A stretch of DNA of 30,236 nucleotides from the NCBI GenBank assembly GCA_946478775.1, contig CAMLDR010000028.1, positions 1-30,236 on the forward strand, in the 5' to 3' direction. The notes under the pieces are model-generated. The model searched no databases. It was not told where the DNA came from and saw only the letters and a program-made list of their open reading frames with translations. Shown one piece after another: positions 22,955 through 30,236 of the stretch. A program made the translations under genes and the position numbers. Each line of letters opens with the position of its first letter. Position 1 is the stretch's first letter. Source of the DNA: an uncultured Flavobacteriales bacterium (lineage in GTDB: Bacteria > Bacteroidota > Bacteroidia > Flavobacteriales > Crocinitomicaceae).

Positions 22955-22962
22955 TATTTTTG
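22955..22962 (+). promoter_or_regulatory. -7 box of the five-gene operon
   Basis: TATTTTTG matches TAnnTTTG and ends 20 bases before the ATG at 22983. It is the only such box upstream of the tightly packed genes 22983-27228. Confidence 0.5.
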
Positions 22963-22982
22963 AATAAAGTCATAACCAAGAA

Positions 22983-24173
22983 ATGGATTCAGCAATTCAT
23001 CCGATTATCCGCACACGTTCCACGGAATTATTTGATAAGGTCAAGGGATACCGCGAGCACATGCACCGTTTCCCTGAATTATCCTATTCGGAGTATAATA
23101 CGATGAGTTTCGTTGCTGAACAATTGGATAAAATCGGAATTCCCTATCAAAAAGAAATAGCCGGTACCGGTTTGTTGGCGATTATTCGCGGAGATAATCA
23201 CAAAGAAACAGATTCCTGTATCGGTTTGCGCTCTGAGTTGGATGCTTTGCCGATTACAGAACAATCCAATGCGGACTATAAATCTACCGTTGATGGGGTG
23301 ATGCACGCCTGCGGACACGATGTGCATACTGCCATTTTATTGGGTGCTGCAGAGATTTTATGGGAGAACAGAAACTTGTTGAAACATCCGGTGAAGCTGT
23401 TTTTTCAACCCGGAGAAGAGAAAAATCCGGGAGGAGCTTCCTTAATGATTGCCGACGGAGCATTAAAAAATCCTCCGGTTCATGAACTGGTTGCTTTGCA
23501 TGTGTTTCCGGAAATGGAAACGGGAAAAGTAGGTTTCAGGCCCGGATTGTACATGGCTTCCTGCGACGAGATCTATATTACCATCAACGGAAAAGGCGGT
23601 CATGGGGCAACCCCCCACCAAACCATCGATCCGATTATGATCGGGGCTCAGTTATTGACCGGTTTACAGCAGATTGTCAGCAGGAAATGTGATCCGAAAG
23701 TTCCTTGTGTACTTTCATTCGGACATTTTGAAGCGCTTGGAGCAACGAATGTCATTCCGGAGAAAGCCATTTTGAAGGGAACTTTCCGCACCATGAATGA
23801 AGCCTGGAGGAAAGAAGCGTTGGAACTCATCACCAAACAGGTTCATGCAACTTGCGAGCAATTTGGCGCAACTGCCGATCTGGAAATTTCGAAAGGATAT
23901 CCTTATTTGGAGAACGATCCGGCTTTGACCGATAAACTAATGAAGCGCAGTGAGAATTTCTTCGGGGAGGAAAAGGTGGAAGAACTACCGATTCGTTTGA
24001 CCTCGGAAGACTTTTCGTTCTATGCACAGGAAATCCCGGTGTGTTTTTTCAGACTGGGAGTTAGAAATGAAGACTTAGGCATCATTTATGGAGTGCACCA
24101 TCCGAAATTTGATATTGATAGCAAAGCATTGATTGTAGGAATGCAGGCGATGTGTTTAGCTGCTTTTGAATAA
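22983..24173 (+). CDS. M20D-family amidohydrolase
   Basis: The 396-residue cytoplasmic metallo-enzyme removes an acyl or amino-acid group from an N-acyl amino acid or peptide. Metal-site residues are Cys110 and His112 in HACGHDVH, Glu145/Glu146 in PGEEKNPGG, His173 in ALHVFPEMETG and a C-terminal His in GVHHPKFDID. The early RSELDALPI motif is typical of M20D members (IAA-amino acid hydrolase and N-acetyl-amino-acid deacetylase type). A dimerisation domain lies at about 185-300. Length is normal. It is the first gene of an operon; the next gene starts five bases after its stop. The natural substrate is not readable from the sequence. Confidence 0.9.
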   Translation: MDSAIHPIIRTRSTELFDKVKGYREHMHRFPELSYSEYNTMSFVAEQLDKIGIPYQKEIAGTGLLAIIRGDNHKETDSCIGLRSELDALPITEQSNADYKSTVDGVMHACGHDVHTAILLGAAEILWENRNLLKHPVKLFFQPGEEKNPGGASLMIADGALKNPPVHELVALHVFPEMETGKVGFRPGLYMASCDEIYITINGKGGHGATPHQTIDPIMIGAQLLTGLQQIVSRKCDPKVPCVLSFGHFEALGATNVIPEKAILKGTFRTMNEAWRKEALELITKQVHATCEQFGATADLEISKGYPYLENDPALTDKLMKRSENFFGEEKVEELPIRLTSEDFSFYAQEIPVCFFRLGVRNEDLGIIYGVHHPKFDIDSKALIVGMQAMCLAAFE

Positions 24174-24178
24174 GAACT

Positions 24179-24754
24179 ATGAGAAATTGGTTGTTTTTAA
24201 GTGTGATTGCCTGTTTGCTTGTGTCCTGTGGAGACGGGCCGGAAGTGCATGAGACAGAAATTTATCAGATCCGGTCTATCGGTACACTTTCGACTACGGA
24301 ATATACCTTGGGAAAGATTCTGCATTGGGATGATGAGGGCGAATGGTATAAGTTTGGAGACCGGAAAATTCTACTGAGCTGTAAAGCTACGGTTAAGGCC
24401 GGAGTAAACCTCAATTCGATCAAAGAATCCGATATTCAGGTGGAAGGGAAAAAGATCACTATTCAGCTTCCTCCTCCGGAAATTGTTTCTTTCGAGATGG
24501 ATCCGGATCTTGTAAGAACTGAAATGACAGATGTCAACGGTTTCCGGTCGAACTTTTCACAGGTAGAGAAATCGAAAGTATTGCAAAAGGGAGAAGAATC
24601 TATTCGCAAAGACCTCCAAAAACTAAATATACTCGATGAAGCAGAGCAAAATGCAAAGATCTTTATCGTTGATTTTTATAAGAACTTAGGATTTGAACAA
24701 GTAATCGTGCATGAGACGCCAAAAGATAAAAGAAATACGAACCCTGATCATTAG
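24179..24754 (+). CDS. DUF4230 lipoprotein
   Basis: The 191-residue protein has a lipoprotein signal (MRNWLFLSVIACLLVSC, Cys17) and one DUF4230 domain: an early strand with IYQIRSIGTLSTTEYTLGKI, then LLSCKATVKAGVNLNSIKES, a central TIQLPPPEIVSFEMDPD, and a helical end with EKSKVLQKGEESIRKD. DUF4230 is a widespread family of surface or periplasmic proteins of unknown function. It lies second in the operon, five bases after the M20 gene, and its last 14 codons overlap the following DUF4230 gene in another frame. Confidence 0.9.
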   Translation: MRNWLFLSVIACLLVSCGDGPEVHETEIYQIRSIGTLSTTEYTLGKILHWDDEGEWYKFGDRKILLSCKATVKAGVNLNSIKESDIQVEGKKITIQLPPPEIVSFEMDPDLVRTEMTDVNGFRSNFSQVEKSKVLQKGEESIRKDLQKLNILDEAEQNAKIFIVDFYKNLGFEQVIVHETPKDKRNTNPDH

Positions 24755-25370
24755 ACTGGTCCTTGTTGCATTGATTGCCTTTGGTGCTTATTGGGTGTAT
24801 CAGTTGTTTTTCAAGAACGCCTCTTCTGAAGAGATTGTTTTAAAGGATACTCCTTTGAGAGTGGAACAAATACGTTCGATCCTGGAATTAAATACACTGA
24901 AGTTCCAGGATGAAGCGGTAGTGGATTCCGTGGAGATTTACCAATCAGAAAGCGAAGCGATTTGGGGTACATTGGATAAAATTACTGACCCGGACCAATT
25001 TAAGCATGGGATGCATGCAAGCATCGTTAAAAGACAATTGACTTTGATTGTCCGGGGAGAATTATTGTATGGAGTAGACCTGAAGCGAAAGGATTTTCAA
25101 TTCCTTCCGGGCGATGATACCCTGACCATTGTGATTCCCCGGCCGGAGCTGCTTTCCATTTCAATCAATCCGAAGGGAACGGAAGTTTACCTGGAAAACG
25201 GTGATTGGAAAGATTACGAGGTAGCACATTTGCAGCGAAAAGCAAGAAACAAAATGATTGCTTCCGGAAACCGGCTGAAATTACCTGAGCGCGCAAAAGC
25301 ACCGTTGGAAAAAGCACTGAGAGCTTTAGTTAAAACGGACAAAATACTGGTCATTAAATTCGAACAATAA
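24711..25370 (+). CDS. membrane-anchored DUF4230 protein
   Basis: The 219-residue protein has an N-terminal membrane helix (about residues 10-31, LIIRLVLVALIAFGAYWVYQ) and one DUF4230 domain: LRVEQIRSILELNTLKFQDE, then RQLTLIVRGELLYGVDLKRK, then TLTIVIPRPELLSISINPKG, then AHLQRKARNKMIASGN. It is a diverged paralogue of the lipoprotein gene before it, which it overlaps by 44 bases; there is no later in-frame Met before the membrane helix, so the overlap is real. Its stop overlaps the next gene (TAATG). One member is lipid-anchored and the other helix-anchored, so the pair may bridge or work on both membranes; that is inference. Confidence 0.9.
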   Translation: MRRQKIKEIRTLIIRLVLVALIAFGAYWVYQLFFKNASSEEIVLKDTPLRVEQIRSILELNTLKFQDEAVVDSVEIYQSESEAIWGTLDKITDPDQFKHGMHASIVKRQLTLIVRGELLYGVDLKRKDFQFLPGDDTLTIVIPRPELLSISINPKGTEVYLENGDWKDYEVAHLQRKARNKMIASGNRLKLPERAKAPLEKALRALVKTDKILVIKFEQ

Positions 25371-26725
25371 TGCGACAAATTCTTTTTACTCTGCTGACCG
25401 TTTTTGGGTTCACCGTCTCGTTTGCCCAATCCGATTCTTTGCGCCTGAAATTTTTGTTTGTAGGAGACATCATGCAGCACGGCGGACAGATTGCCGGTGC
25501 GTACAATGCAAAAAAAGATGCCTATGATTACCGCGATTGTTTCCAGTTTGTGAAACCGATCATTAAAAACGCAGATATTTCCATTGCCAATTTAGAGGTA
25601 ACGCATGCCGGTAAACCATATAAAGGATATCCGCAGTTTTCGGCACCGCCCGAATTATCAGAAGGTTTGGTAGATGCCGGATTCAATGTCATTATCACTG
25701 CAAACAATCACAGTTGTGACGGTGGTGGGAAAGGAGTTGTGAAAACGCTGGATGTTTTGGATAAATTAGATGTAAAACATACCGGAACCTTCAGGAATAA
25801 ACAGGAGCGAAATCAGAATTATCCTTTGCTCGTTGAGAAAAATGGTTTCAAAGTGGCCATCCTGAATTACACGTATGGAACTAACGGTTTGTCTGTTGCC
25901 GCTCCATTGATCATCAATTACATCGACAGTGCGGTCATGGAAGCAGATTTCAAAAAGGCCCGCGAAATGAATGTGGATTTGATCGTTTGTACCCTGCATT
26001 GGGGAACAGAATACCAATCCCTGCCAAATGCTTATCAAAAGAATTGGGAGAAATTCTGTTACGACCAGGGAGCTGATATGGTGATCGGTGGTCATCCACA
26101 TGTGCTGCAGCCGGTGGAAGTAAAAGAGATTAACGGCGAAAAAAAACTGACTGCCTGGTCCTTGGGGAATTTTGTTTCCAATCAGCGTGATCGCACCAAA
26201 GACGGTGGAATGATCCTGATGGCTGAGGTCGATAAAGTTTCCGGAAAAGCGGTTTTAGGAAAAGTAGAGCATGCATTTACCTGGGTTTATCCAAGACAGG
26301 AAACAGTGGTGAAACCGTTTTATATCTTGCCTGATTTCGATTACAATTCTTACCGATCGGAATTTTTAGATACAGAATCCAAAGCGAAATACGATTTGTT
26401 CTTTTCCGATTCGAGAGCGCTTTTCAAACAACATTCGAAAGGAACTACTGAATACCAGGTTTCTGATCCGGCAATGTTAGCTATTTGGAGTAAATTACTC
26501 AAAGGATATTATGCATACGAATATCCGGGGATGATTCATAATAAATGGAAAGGGAACGCTCTTTATCACAAAGTATTGACGGCGGATGGCAATTATCACT
26601 ATGTGTTGGGTTATTTCTCAACAGCTGAAGAATTGATGAGCAGTGTGCTTATCGAAGCTGAACAGACCTCAATGTCTCCGCAAATTGTATTTATCTCTCC
26701 AACAGAATATAAAGTCATTCAATGA
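25370..26725 (+). CDS. CapA-family (poly-gamma-glutamate type) metallophosphoesterase-like protein
   Basis: The 451-residue exported protein has a signal peptide (MRQILFTLLTVFGFTVSFAQ). The CapA domain covers about 27-300. It has the metal-site motifs FLFVGDIMQHGGQ (Asp33, His37), ANLEVTH, TANNHSCDGG, a LHWGTEYQ segment and GGHPHVLQP, spaced as in the calcineurin-like CapA fold. In Bacillus CapA takes part in poly-gamma-glutamate export, but most Bacteroidota members have no known substrate and this one has no capBC-like genes nearby. The C-terminal 150 residues are an extension that is common in this phylum. The start overlaps the preceding stop by one base and the last codons overlap folA by four (ATGA). 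Confidence 0.9.
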   Translation: MRQILFTLLTVFGFTVSFAQSDSLRLKFLFVGDIMQHGGQIAGAYNAKKDAYDYRDCFQFVKPIIKNADISIANLEVTHAGKPYKGYPQFSAPPELSEGLVDAGFNVIITANNHSCDGGGKGVVKTLDVLDKLDVKHTGTFRNKQERNQNYPLLVEKNGFKVAILNYTYGTNGLSVAAPLIINYIDSAVMEADFKKAREMNVDLIVCTLHWGTEYQSLPNAYQKNWEKFCYDQGADMVIGGHPHVLQPVEVKEINGEKKLTAWSLGNFVSNQRDRTKDGGMILMAEVDKVSGKAVLGKVEHAFTWVYPRQETVVKPFYILPDFDYNSYRSEFLDTESKAKYDLFFSDSRALFKQHSKGTTEYQVSDPAMLAIWSKLLKGYYAYEYPGMIHNKWKGNALYHKVLTADGNYHYVLGYFSTAEELMSSVLIEAEQTSMSPQIVFISPTEYKVIQ

Positions 26726-27228
26726 AAGTATCACTGATCGTTGCAATGGACAACGAACGCGGAATAGGAAAAAACAATGATCTGATGTGGCATTTGCCGG
26801 CAGACATGAAGTTTTTCAAGGAAACAACCACCGGACATATCATTGTCACCGGCCGCAAGAATTACGATTCCATTCCGGAAAGGTTCCGCCCATTACCAAA
26901 CAGGGAAAATGCGGTTTTAACACGAAATTCGGATTACGAAGCTCCGGGAGCAGTGATCTTTTCTTCTTTGGAAGACTGTTTGAAACATTACCAAAATGAA
27001 ACGGAACGAACGGTATTCATTATCGGCGGCGGACAGATCTACCAAGAGGCAATGGCTTTAAATGTTTTGGATGAAATGTATATCACACATGTAAATTATA
27101 CTTACGGAGCAGATACGTTTTTCCCGGAATTTGATGAATCAAAATGGAATGTAGAAACCTTTTTTGAGCAGGAAGTTGATGAAAAGCATGGGGTGAGTTT
27201 CCGGGTGAAGAAGTATTCCGTGAAATAG
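26722..27228 (+). CDS. folA: dihydrofolate reductase
   Basis: The 168-residue enzyme reduces dihydrofolate to tetrahydrofolate with NADPH in the cytoplasm. It has VAMDNERGIGKNNDLMWHLP with the catalytic acid Asp28 in LPADMKFFKE, the NADPH-binding TGRKNYDSIPERFRPLPNR segment, FIIGGGQIYQEAM and TYGADTFFPEFD. Length is typical. It is the last gene of the operon and starts inside the CapA-family gene (ATGA overlap). It is followed by a good terminator. Confidence 0.95.
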   Translation: MKVSLIVAMDNERGIGKNNDLMWHLPADMKFFKETTTGHIIVTGRKNYDSIPERFRPLPNRENAVLTRNSDYEAPGAVIFSSLEDCLKHYQNETERTVFIIGGGQIYQEAMALNVLDEMYITHVNYTYGADTFFPEFDESKWNVETFFEQEVDEKHGVSFRVKKYSVK

Positions 27229-27245
27229 TGCTGTTTTCAAGGTTT

Positions 27246-27276
27246 GCAATATGACAATATGACAATGTGGCAATTT
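27246..27276. repeat. CAATATGA/CAATGTGG tandem short repeat
   Basis: The units CAATATGA, CAATATGA, CAATGTGG and CAATTTTA stand in a row between folA and its terminator. It is low-complexity intergenic filler with a unit different from the inverted repeats at 15755 and 20339. Confidence 0.55.
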
Positions 27277-27293
27277 TACAAAATGGATTAAGA

Positions 27294-27320
27294 AAAAACC
27301 GCACCGATTGATGCGGTTTT
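27294..27320 (+). terminator. bidirectional terminator between folA and the T9SS gene
   Basis: AAAAACCGCA pairs with TGCGGTTTT around an eight-base loop, with T-runs on both strands, between convergent genes. Confidence 0.8.
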
Positions 27321-27337
27321 ATCGTTAAAAGGGTGAA

Positions 27338-29002
27338 TTAATCTTTCAGGAATTTCCCGTGCTTCGATCCGTTTTGAATAAAATATACACCTGCCTCCAA
27401 ATGTGCAACGTTGATGATTGCTGTTGGTTGAGACAGGGTCTCAATTAACTTTCCGTTAAGATCAAAAAGGATAACGGGCTGTGTGAAATCTACTTCCGGT
27501 AATTGTAATTCGTCGTGAGCCGGATTTGGATAAATAGACCAGTCATTTTGTGTTTGCTCATTTAATCCTGCATAATTTAATTCGCCCAGCTTAATGGCAA
27601 ATGGATTGTAGACTCCCTGTAGACTGGTGAAATTTGTAACAGAAGGATTTAGGTTCAGGTCTGCTGCACCGCTATAATGACCTCCGATGTAAGTAGGTCC
27701 TGACTCACTGTGAGTAATGTTGAAGATAGTAGTAATTCCACTTCCGCGTAAAGATGATTGCTCCACGAAGGTTCCCGTATTCGAAAGTTTGCAAACAAAA
27801 GATTCCGATGTTGTGGGGCTGGTAGTTGAATAATTCAGATCAGGATAGCTGATCGCTTGGTCAAACCTTCCTGCGGCGTATACCGTACCATCAGATCCCA
27901 GGTCAATCGAACGGCAAGACTGATCGCCTGATCCCGTGACGTAATTGACCCAATTGAAATTTCCGGACAGATCTAGGCTTAAAAAGTAAGCATCCATACC
28001 CTCTGATGTAATTTCATGAGTACCCGCGCCAAAATCGAAATCAAATACTCCCGCATCAACTGTGTTGAACTCTCCTGCAAAAATCACAGAATTTCCAACG
28101 GTTTCACAATCTAAACCATAAGCATCAGGAATGGTATGGACCCAATTTAATGAACCATTGGAATGCAGGCTTAGAAGAAATGCGGCATCCGTGTTTACTA
28201 TAATAGTTGAATCAGCCGCTGAGGGGTCGAAATCCACCATATCAAAAAACCTCCCGGTGGCATAAACCTGGCCGTTGCTGTTTACACATAAACCAGTCAT
28301 AAGATTGAGCGGTTCAGTTGTAAAGTTAAATTGGGAAAACCAACCGTAATCACCATTGGCCAGAAGGTGCAAGATGAAAAAGGATCTATTGGCACCGTTT
28401 GTTGCATGTGTTTGTGTTCCGGCCGTAGCATCCCAATCATAAGAACCACTGAATTCTCCAGCTAAATAAACTTCTCCGCCGGAACTTGCAGAAATCTTTC
28501 GCGGTAGGATGAATCCTCCGTTTACACTTGGTGAATGAACAGCTTTTATCCAATCCATGTTTCCGCTTGCATTCAGCTTGAAGATAAATATCCCTTCTTC
28601 ATCAACTGGAGTAGCATTAACATCTGATCCTGGATCCAGATCAATGCTGTTTGAAAAATGCCCCAATCCATAAATATTACCATTGGGATCTGTATCCAGC
28701 GAAATCAGGTAGGCTTGCTCATTTGATTCCCAATGTTTGTACCAGTTTAGATTTCCGATACTGTCGTATTGGACCAAAAAAGGATTTGGCTGTGAACAAG
28801 TAGCTGAATCTCCTGTATGAGAAGGGTTGAAAGAAGTTGCTCCTTCAAACCATCCGCCGAAATTCAAATGGCCGTTTTGATCTGCAGATGCGGTATAGCC
28901 ATACCTGGGAGAATTGATTGTTCGAATCCAGCCATATTGAGCGAATAAGGAAAATGGAGTGCAGCAAATAAGTGCAATTAATTTAGACGTCAAGTTTTTC
29001 AT
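27338..29002 (-). CDS. secreted beta-propeller-like protein with T9SS sorting domain
   Basis: The 554-residue protein has a signal peptide (MKNLTSKLIALICCTPFSLFAQ), a body (about 23-470) made of repeated beta units, and a T9SS type A tail (about 482-554: WSIYPNPAHDELQLP, then VILFDLNGKLIETL, then VAHLEAGVYFIQNGSKHGKFLKD). Body units of roughly 50 residues share 'G.l.W......' and 'G..y..G.f.....' phrases, for example SIGNLNWYKHW, ASGNMDWIKAV, SNGSLNWVHTI and LSGNFNWVNYV, as in SBBP/beta-propeller repeat proteins. It is exported by type IX secretion and probably displayed at the surface; the ligand is unknown. It is a single gene that converges on folA across a terminator. Confidence 0.9.
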   Translation of the reverse strand: MKNLTSKLIALICCTPFSLFAQYGWIRTINSPRYGYTASADQNGHLNFGGWFEGATSFNPSHTGDSATCSQPNPFLVQYDSIGNLNWYKHWESNEQAYLISLDTDPNGNIYGLGHFSNSIDLDPGSDVNATPVDEEGIFIFKLNASGNMDWIKAVHSPSVNGGFILPRKISASSGGEVYLAGEFSGSYDWDATAGTQTHATNGANRSFFILHLLANGDYGWFSQFNFTTEPLNLMTGLCVNSNGQVYATGRFFDMVDFDPSAADSTIIVNTDAAFLLSLHSNGSLNWVHTIPDAYGLDCETVGNSVIFAGEFNTVDAGVFDFDFGAGTHEITSEGMDAYFLSLDLSGNFNWVNYVTGSGDQSCRSIDLGSDGTVYAAGRFDQAISYPDLNYSTTSPTTSESFVCKLSNTGTFVEQSSLRGSGITTIFNITHSESGPTYIGGHYSGAADLNLNPSVTNFTSLQGVYNPFAIKLGELNYAGLNEQTQNDWSIYPNPAHDELQLPEVDFTQPVILFDLNGKLIETLSQPTAIINVAHLEAGVYFIQNGSKHGKFLKD

Positions 29003-29137
29003 AGGTAGAATTTTAATCGAATTTATGAAATAAAAAAGACCTGAACAAATTACGGATAATCGCTTGTTTATCTGTCCAAATTCCTATTCCAGCCTTTGCA
29101 ATTGTTGAAACATTTCCTCATTTTGTTCAAAACCGCC

Positions 29138-29168
29138 TTGTCTCTCCCTGCTTCATTGACTAACTTTG
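29138..29168 (+). promoter_or_regulatory. promoter of the topoisomerase III gene
   Basis: TTG (29138-29140) is followed after 20 bases by TAACTTTG (29161-29168), a full match to the Bacteroidota -33/-7 pattern. The -7 box ends six bases before the ATG, so the transcript would start at or very near the start codon. Confidence 0.6.
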
Positions 29169-29174
29169 CTAGTT

Positions 29175-30236
29175 ATGAAATTGTGCATCGCCGAAAAGCC
29201 TTCCGTAGCTCGAGATATTGCAGAAGTCATTGGTGCGAAACAACGCCATGATGGCTTCTACGAAGGAAACGGCTATTGGGTAACCTGGACTTTCGGGCAT
29301 TTGTGCACACTCAAAGAACCCCACGATTATCACGAGAAATGGAAGTATTGGAAACTGGAAGACCTTCCCATCATTCCGGACAAATTCGGAATTAAGCTCA
29401 TCGATGATTCCGGGGTAAAAAAACAATTCTCTGTCATTGAAAAATTAGTGGCTTCCTGCGAAGAAGTGATCAATTGCGGGGATGCCGGCCAGGAAGGAGA
29501 ATTGATCCAGCGCTGGGTTTTGTCGAAAGCTAAGTGCAAAGTTCCCATCAAACGTTTGTGGATTTCTTCCCTGACAGAAGAGGCAATCCGGGAAGGATTT
29601 AAAGCATTGAGAACTGGAGAACAATACCAGAACTTATATGCAGCCGGAAGCGCGCGAGCAATCGGAGACTGGTTATTGGGAATGAATGCTACGCGTTTGT
29701 TTACCAAAAAATTCGGGCAGGGGAAAGTGACCTTGTCCATTGGCCGGGTTCAGACTCCTACGTTGGCGATGATTGTTACGCGTCAAAAAGAAATAGATGC
29801 TTTTCGCTCGGATGAATACTGGGAGTTGAAAACCAGTTACCGCGATACGGAATTCTCTGCGACGATTGATCGTTTAAAAACACAGGAAAAGGCAGACAAA
29901 GGATTGGCATATTTGCAGGAGCATCCTTTTGAGATCACTTCATTCGAACAGAAGGAAGGAAAGGAGGGGAATCCGCGTTTATTCGATTTAACCTCTTTAC
30001 AGGTCGAGTCGAATAAGAAAATCGGGAATTCTGCCGAAGAAACGCTGAAGATGGTGCAAAGCCTCTATGAGAAGAAATTGGTGACTTATCCGCGTGTGGA
30101 TACAACTTACCTGAGTGAAGACCTTCATCCGAAGATTGACGGGATTATGAAAGGTTTGGTCCATTACTCGCGCTTCACAGAATCTGTTTTGGCGAAACCG
30201 ATCCCGAAATTGAAAACCGTTTTCGACGATAAGAAA
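29175..30236 (+). CDS. topB: DNA topoisomerase III (type IA), N-terminal part
   Basis: The frame is open from ATG 29175 to the right edge: 354 codons, about half of a usual TopB. Type IA topoisomerases cut one strand and pass the other. The Toprim domain shows CIAEKPSVARDIAEVIGA, then FGHLCTLKEPHDY, then NCGDAGQEGELIQRWVL (the acidic metal site, in the GQEGE form common to TopB of this phylum). Then follow WISSLTEEAIREGF, SARAIGDWLLGMNATRLFT, and SIGRVQTPTLAMIV. The catalytic tyrosine is Tyr305 in VTYPRVDTTYLSED. Gate domain sequence continues to the edge. The start is supported by the promoter at 29138-29168. Confidence 0.95.
   Translation, partial: MKLCIAEKPSVARDIAEVIGAKQRHDGFYEGNGYWVTWTFGHLCTLKEPHDYHEKWKYWKLEDLPIIPDKFGIKLIDDSGVKKQFSVIEKLVASCEEVINCGDAGQEGELIQRWVLSKAKCKVPIKRLWISSLTEEAIREGFKALRTGEQYQNLYAAGSARAIGDWLLGMNATRLFTKKFGQGKVTLSIGRVQTPTLAMIVTRQKEIDAFRSDEYWELKTSYRDTEFSATIDRLKTQEKADKGLAYLQEHPFEITSFEQKEGKEGNPRLFDLTSLQVESNKKIGNSAEETLKMVQSLYEKKLVTYPRVDTTYLSEDLHPKIDGIMKGLVHYSRFTESVLAKPIPKLKTVFDDKK

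Overview
The window looks chromosomal and comes from a member of the Bacteroidota, most likely Flavobacteriales. The signs are type IX secretion (T9SS) C-terminal sorting tails, lipoproteins with acidic or serine residues after the lipobox cysteine, repeated -7 boxes of the form TAnnTTTG, Bacteroidota families such as DUF4230 and LuxE/PaaK-like acyltransferases, TPR histidine kinases paired with LytTR regulators, and tRNA genes without an encoded CCA. A Fluviicola/Crocinitomicaceae-like source is my inference only.

Layout. Positions 1-1500 are repeat-rich: the start of an exported protein, a broken T9SS tail, a small GIY-YIG nuclease gene enclosed by copies of the 3' end and terminator of tRNA-Leu, then tRNA-Leu(TAA), tRNA-Gly(GCC), their promoter, and a remnant of the 3' end of a mutS gene. 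Positions 1587-4148 are AT-rich accessory DNA: a zinc-ribbon lipoprotein, a translationally coupled pair (soluble protein plus four-helix membrane protein) of unknown function, and a small conserved protein. Positions 4285-8454 form a signalling block: two paralogous LytTR response regulators, a TPR histidine kinase divergent from the second one, a small lipoprotein, and a GC-rich intergenic stretch that can fold into several hairpins. Positions 8567-10375 hold two unrecognised genes, the second ending in a DUF3761-like domain.

Positions 10527-30236 are mostly ordinary core genome: mutS, a membrane-anchored lipoprotein, two tandem T9SS paralogues, a TrmH-family RNA methyltransferase, a GT-C glycosyltransferase, a thioredoxin-reductase-like ferredoxin/flavodoxin reductase, a DUF4197 protein, a rhodanese, an orphan-looking histidine kinase, a LuxE-like acyltransferase, a five-gene operon (M20 amidohydrolase, two overlapping DUF4230 genes, CapA-like protein, dihydrofolate reductase), a T9SS cargo protein, and the first 354 codons of a topoisomerase III gene.

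The intergenic spaces carry several families of AT-rich inverted or short tandem repeats and at least two palindrome families. The best candidate for something undescribed is the approximately 578-bp GIY-YIG/tRNA-Leu cassette, followed by the structured region at 5184-5391 and the two unknown gene pairs at 2229-3804 and 8567-10375.
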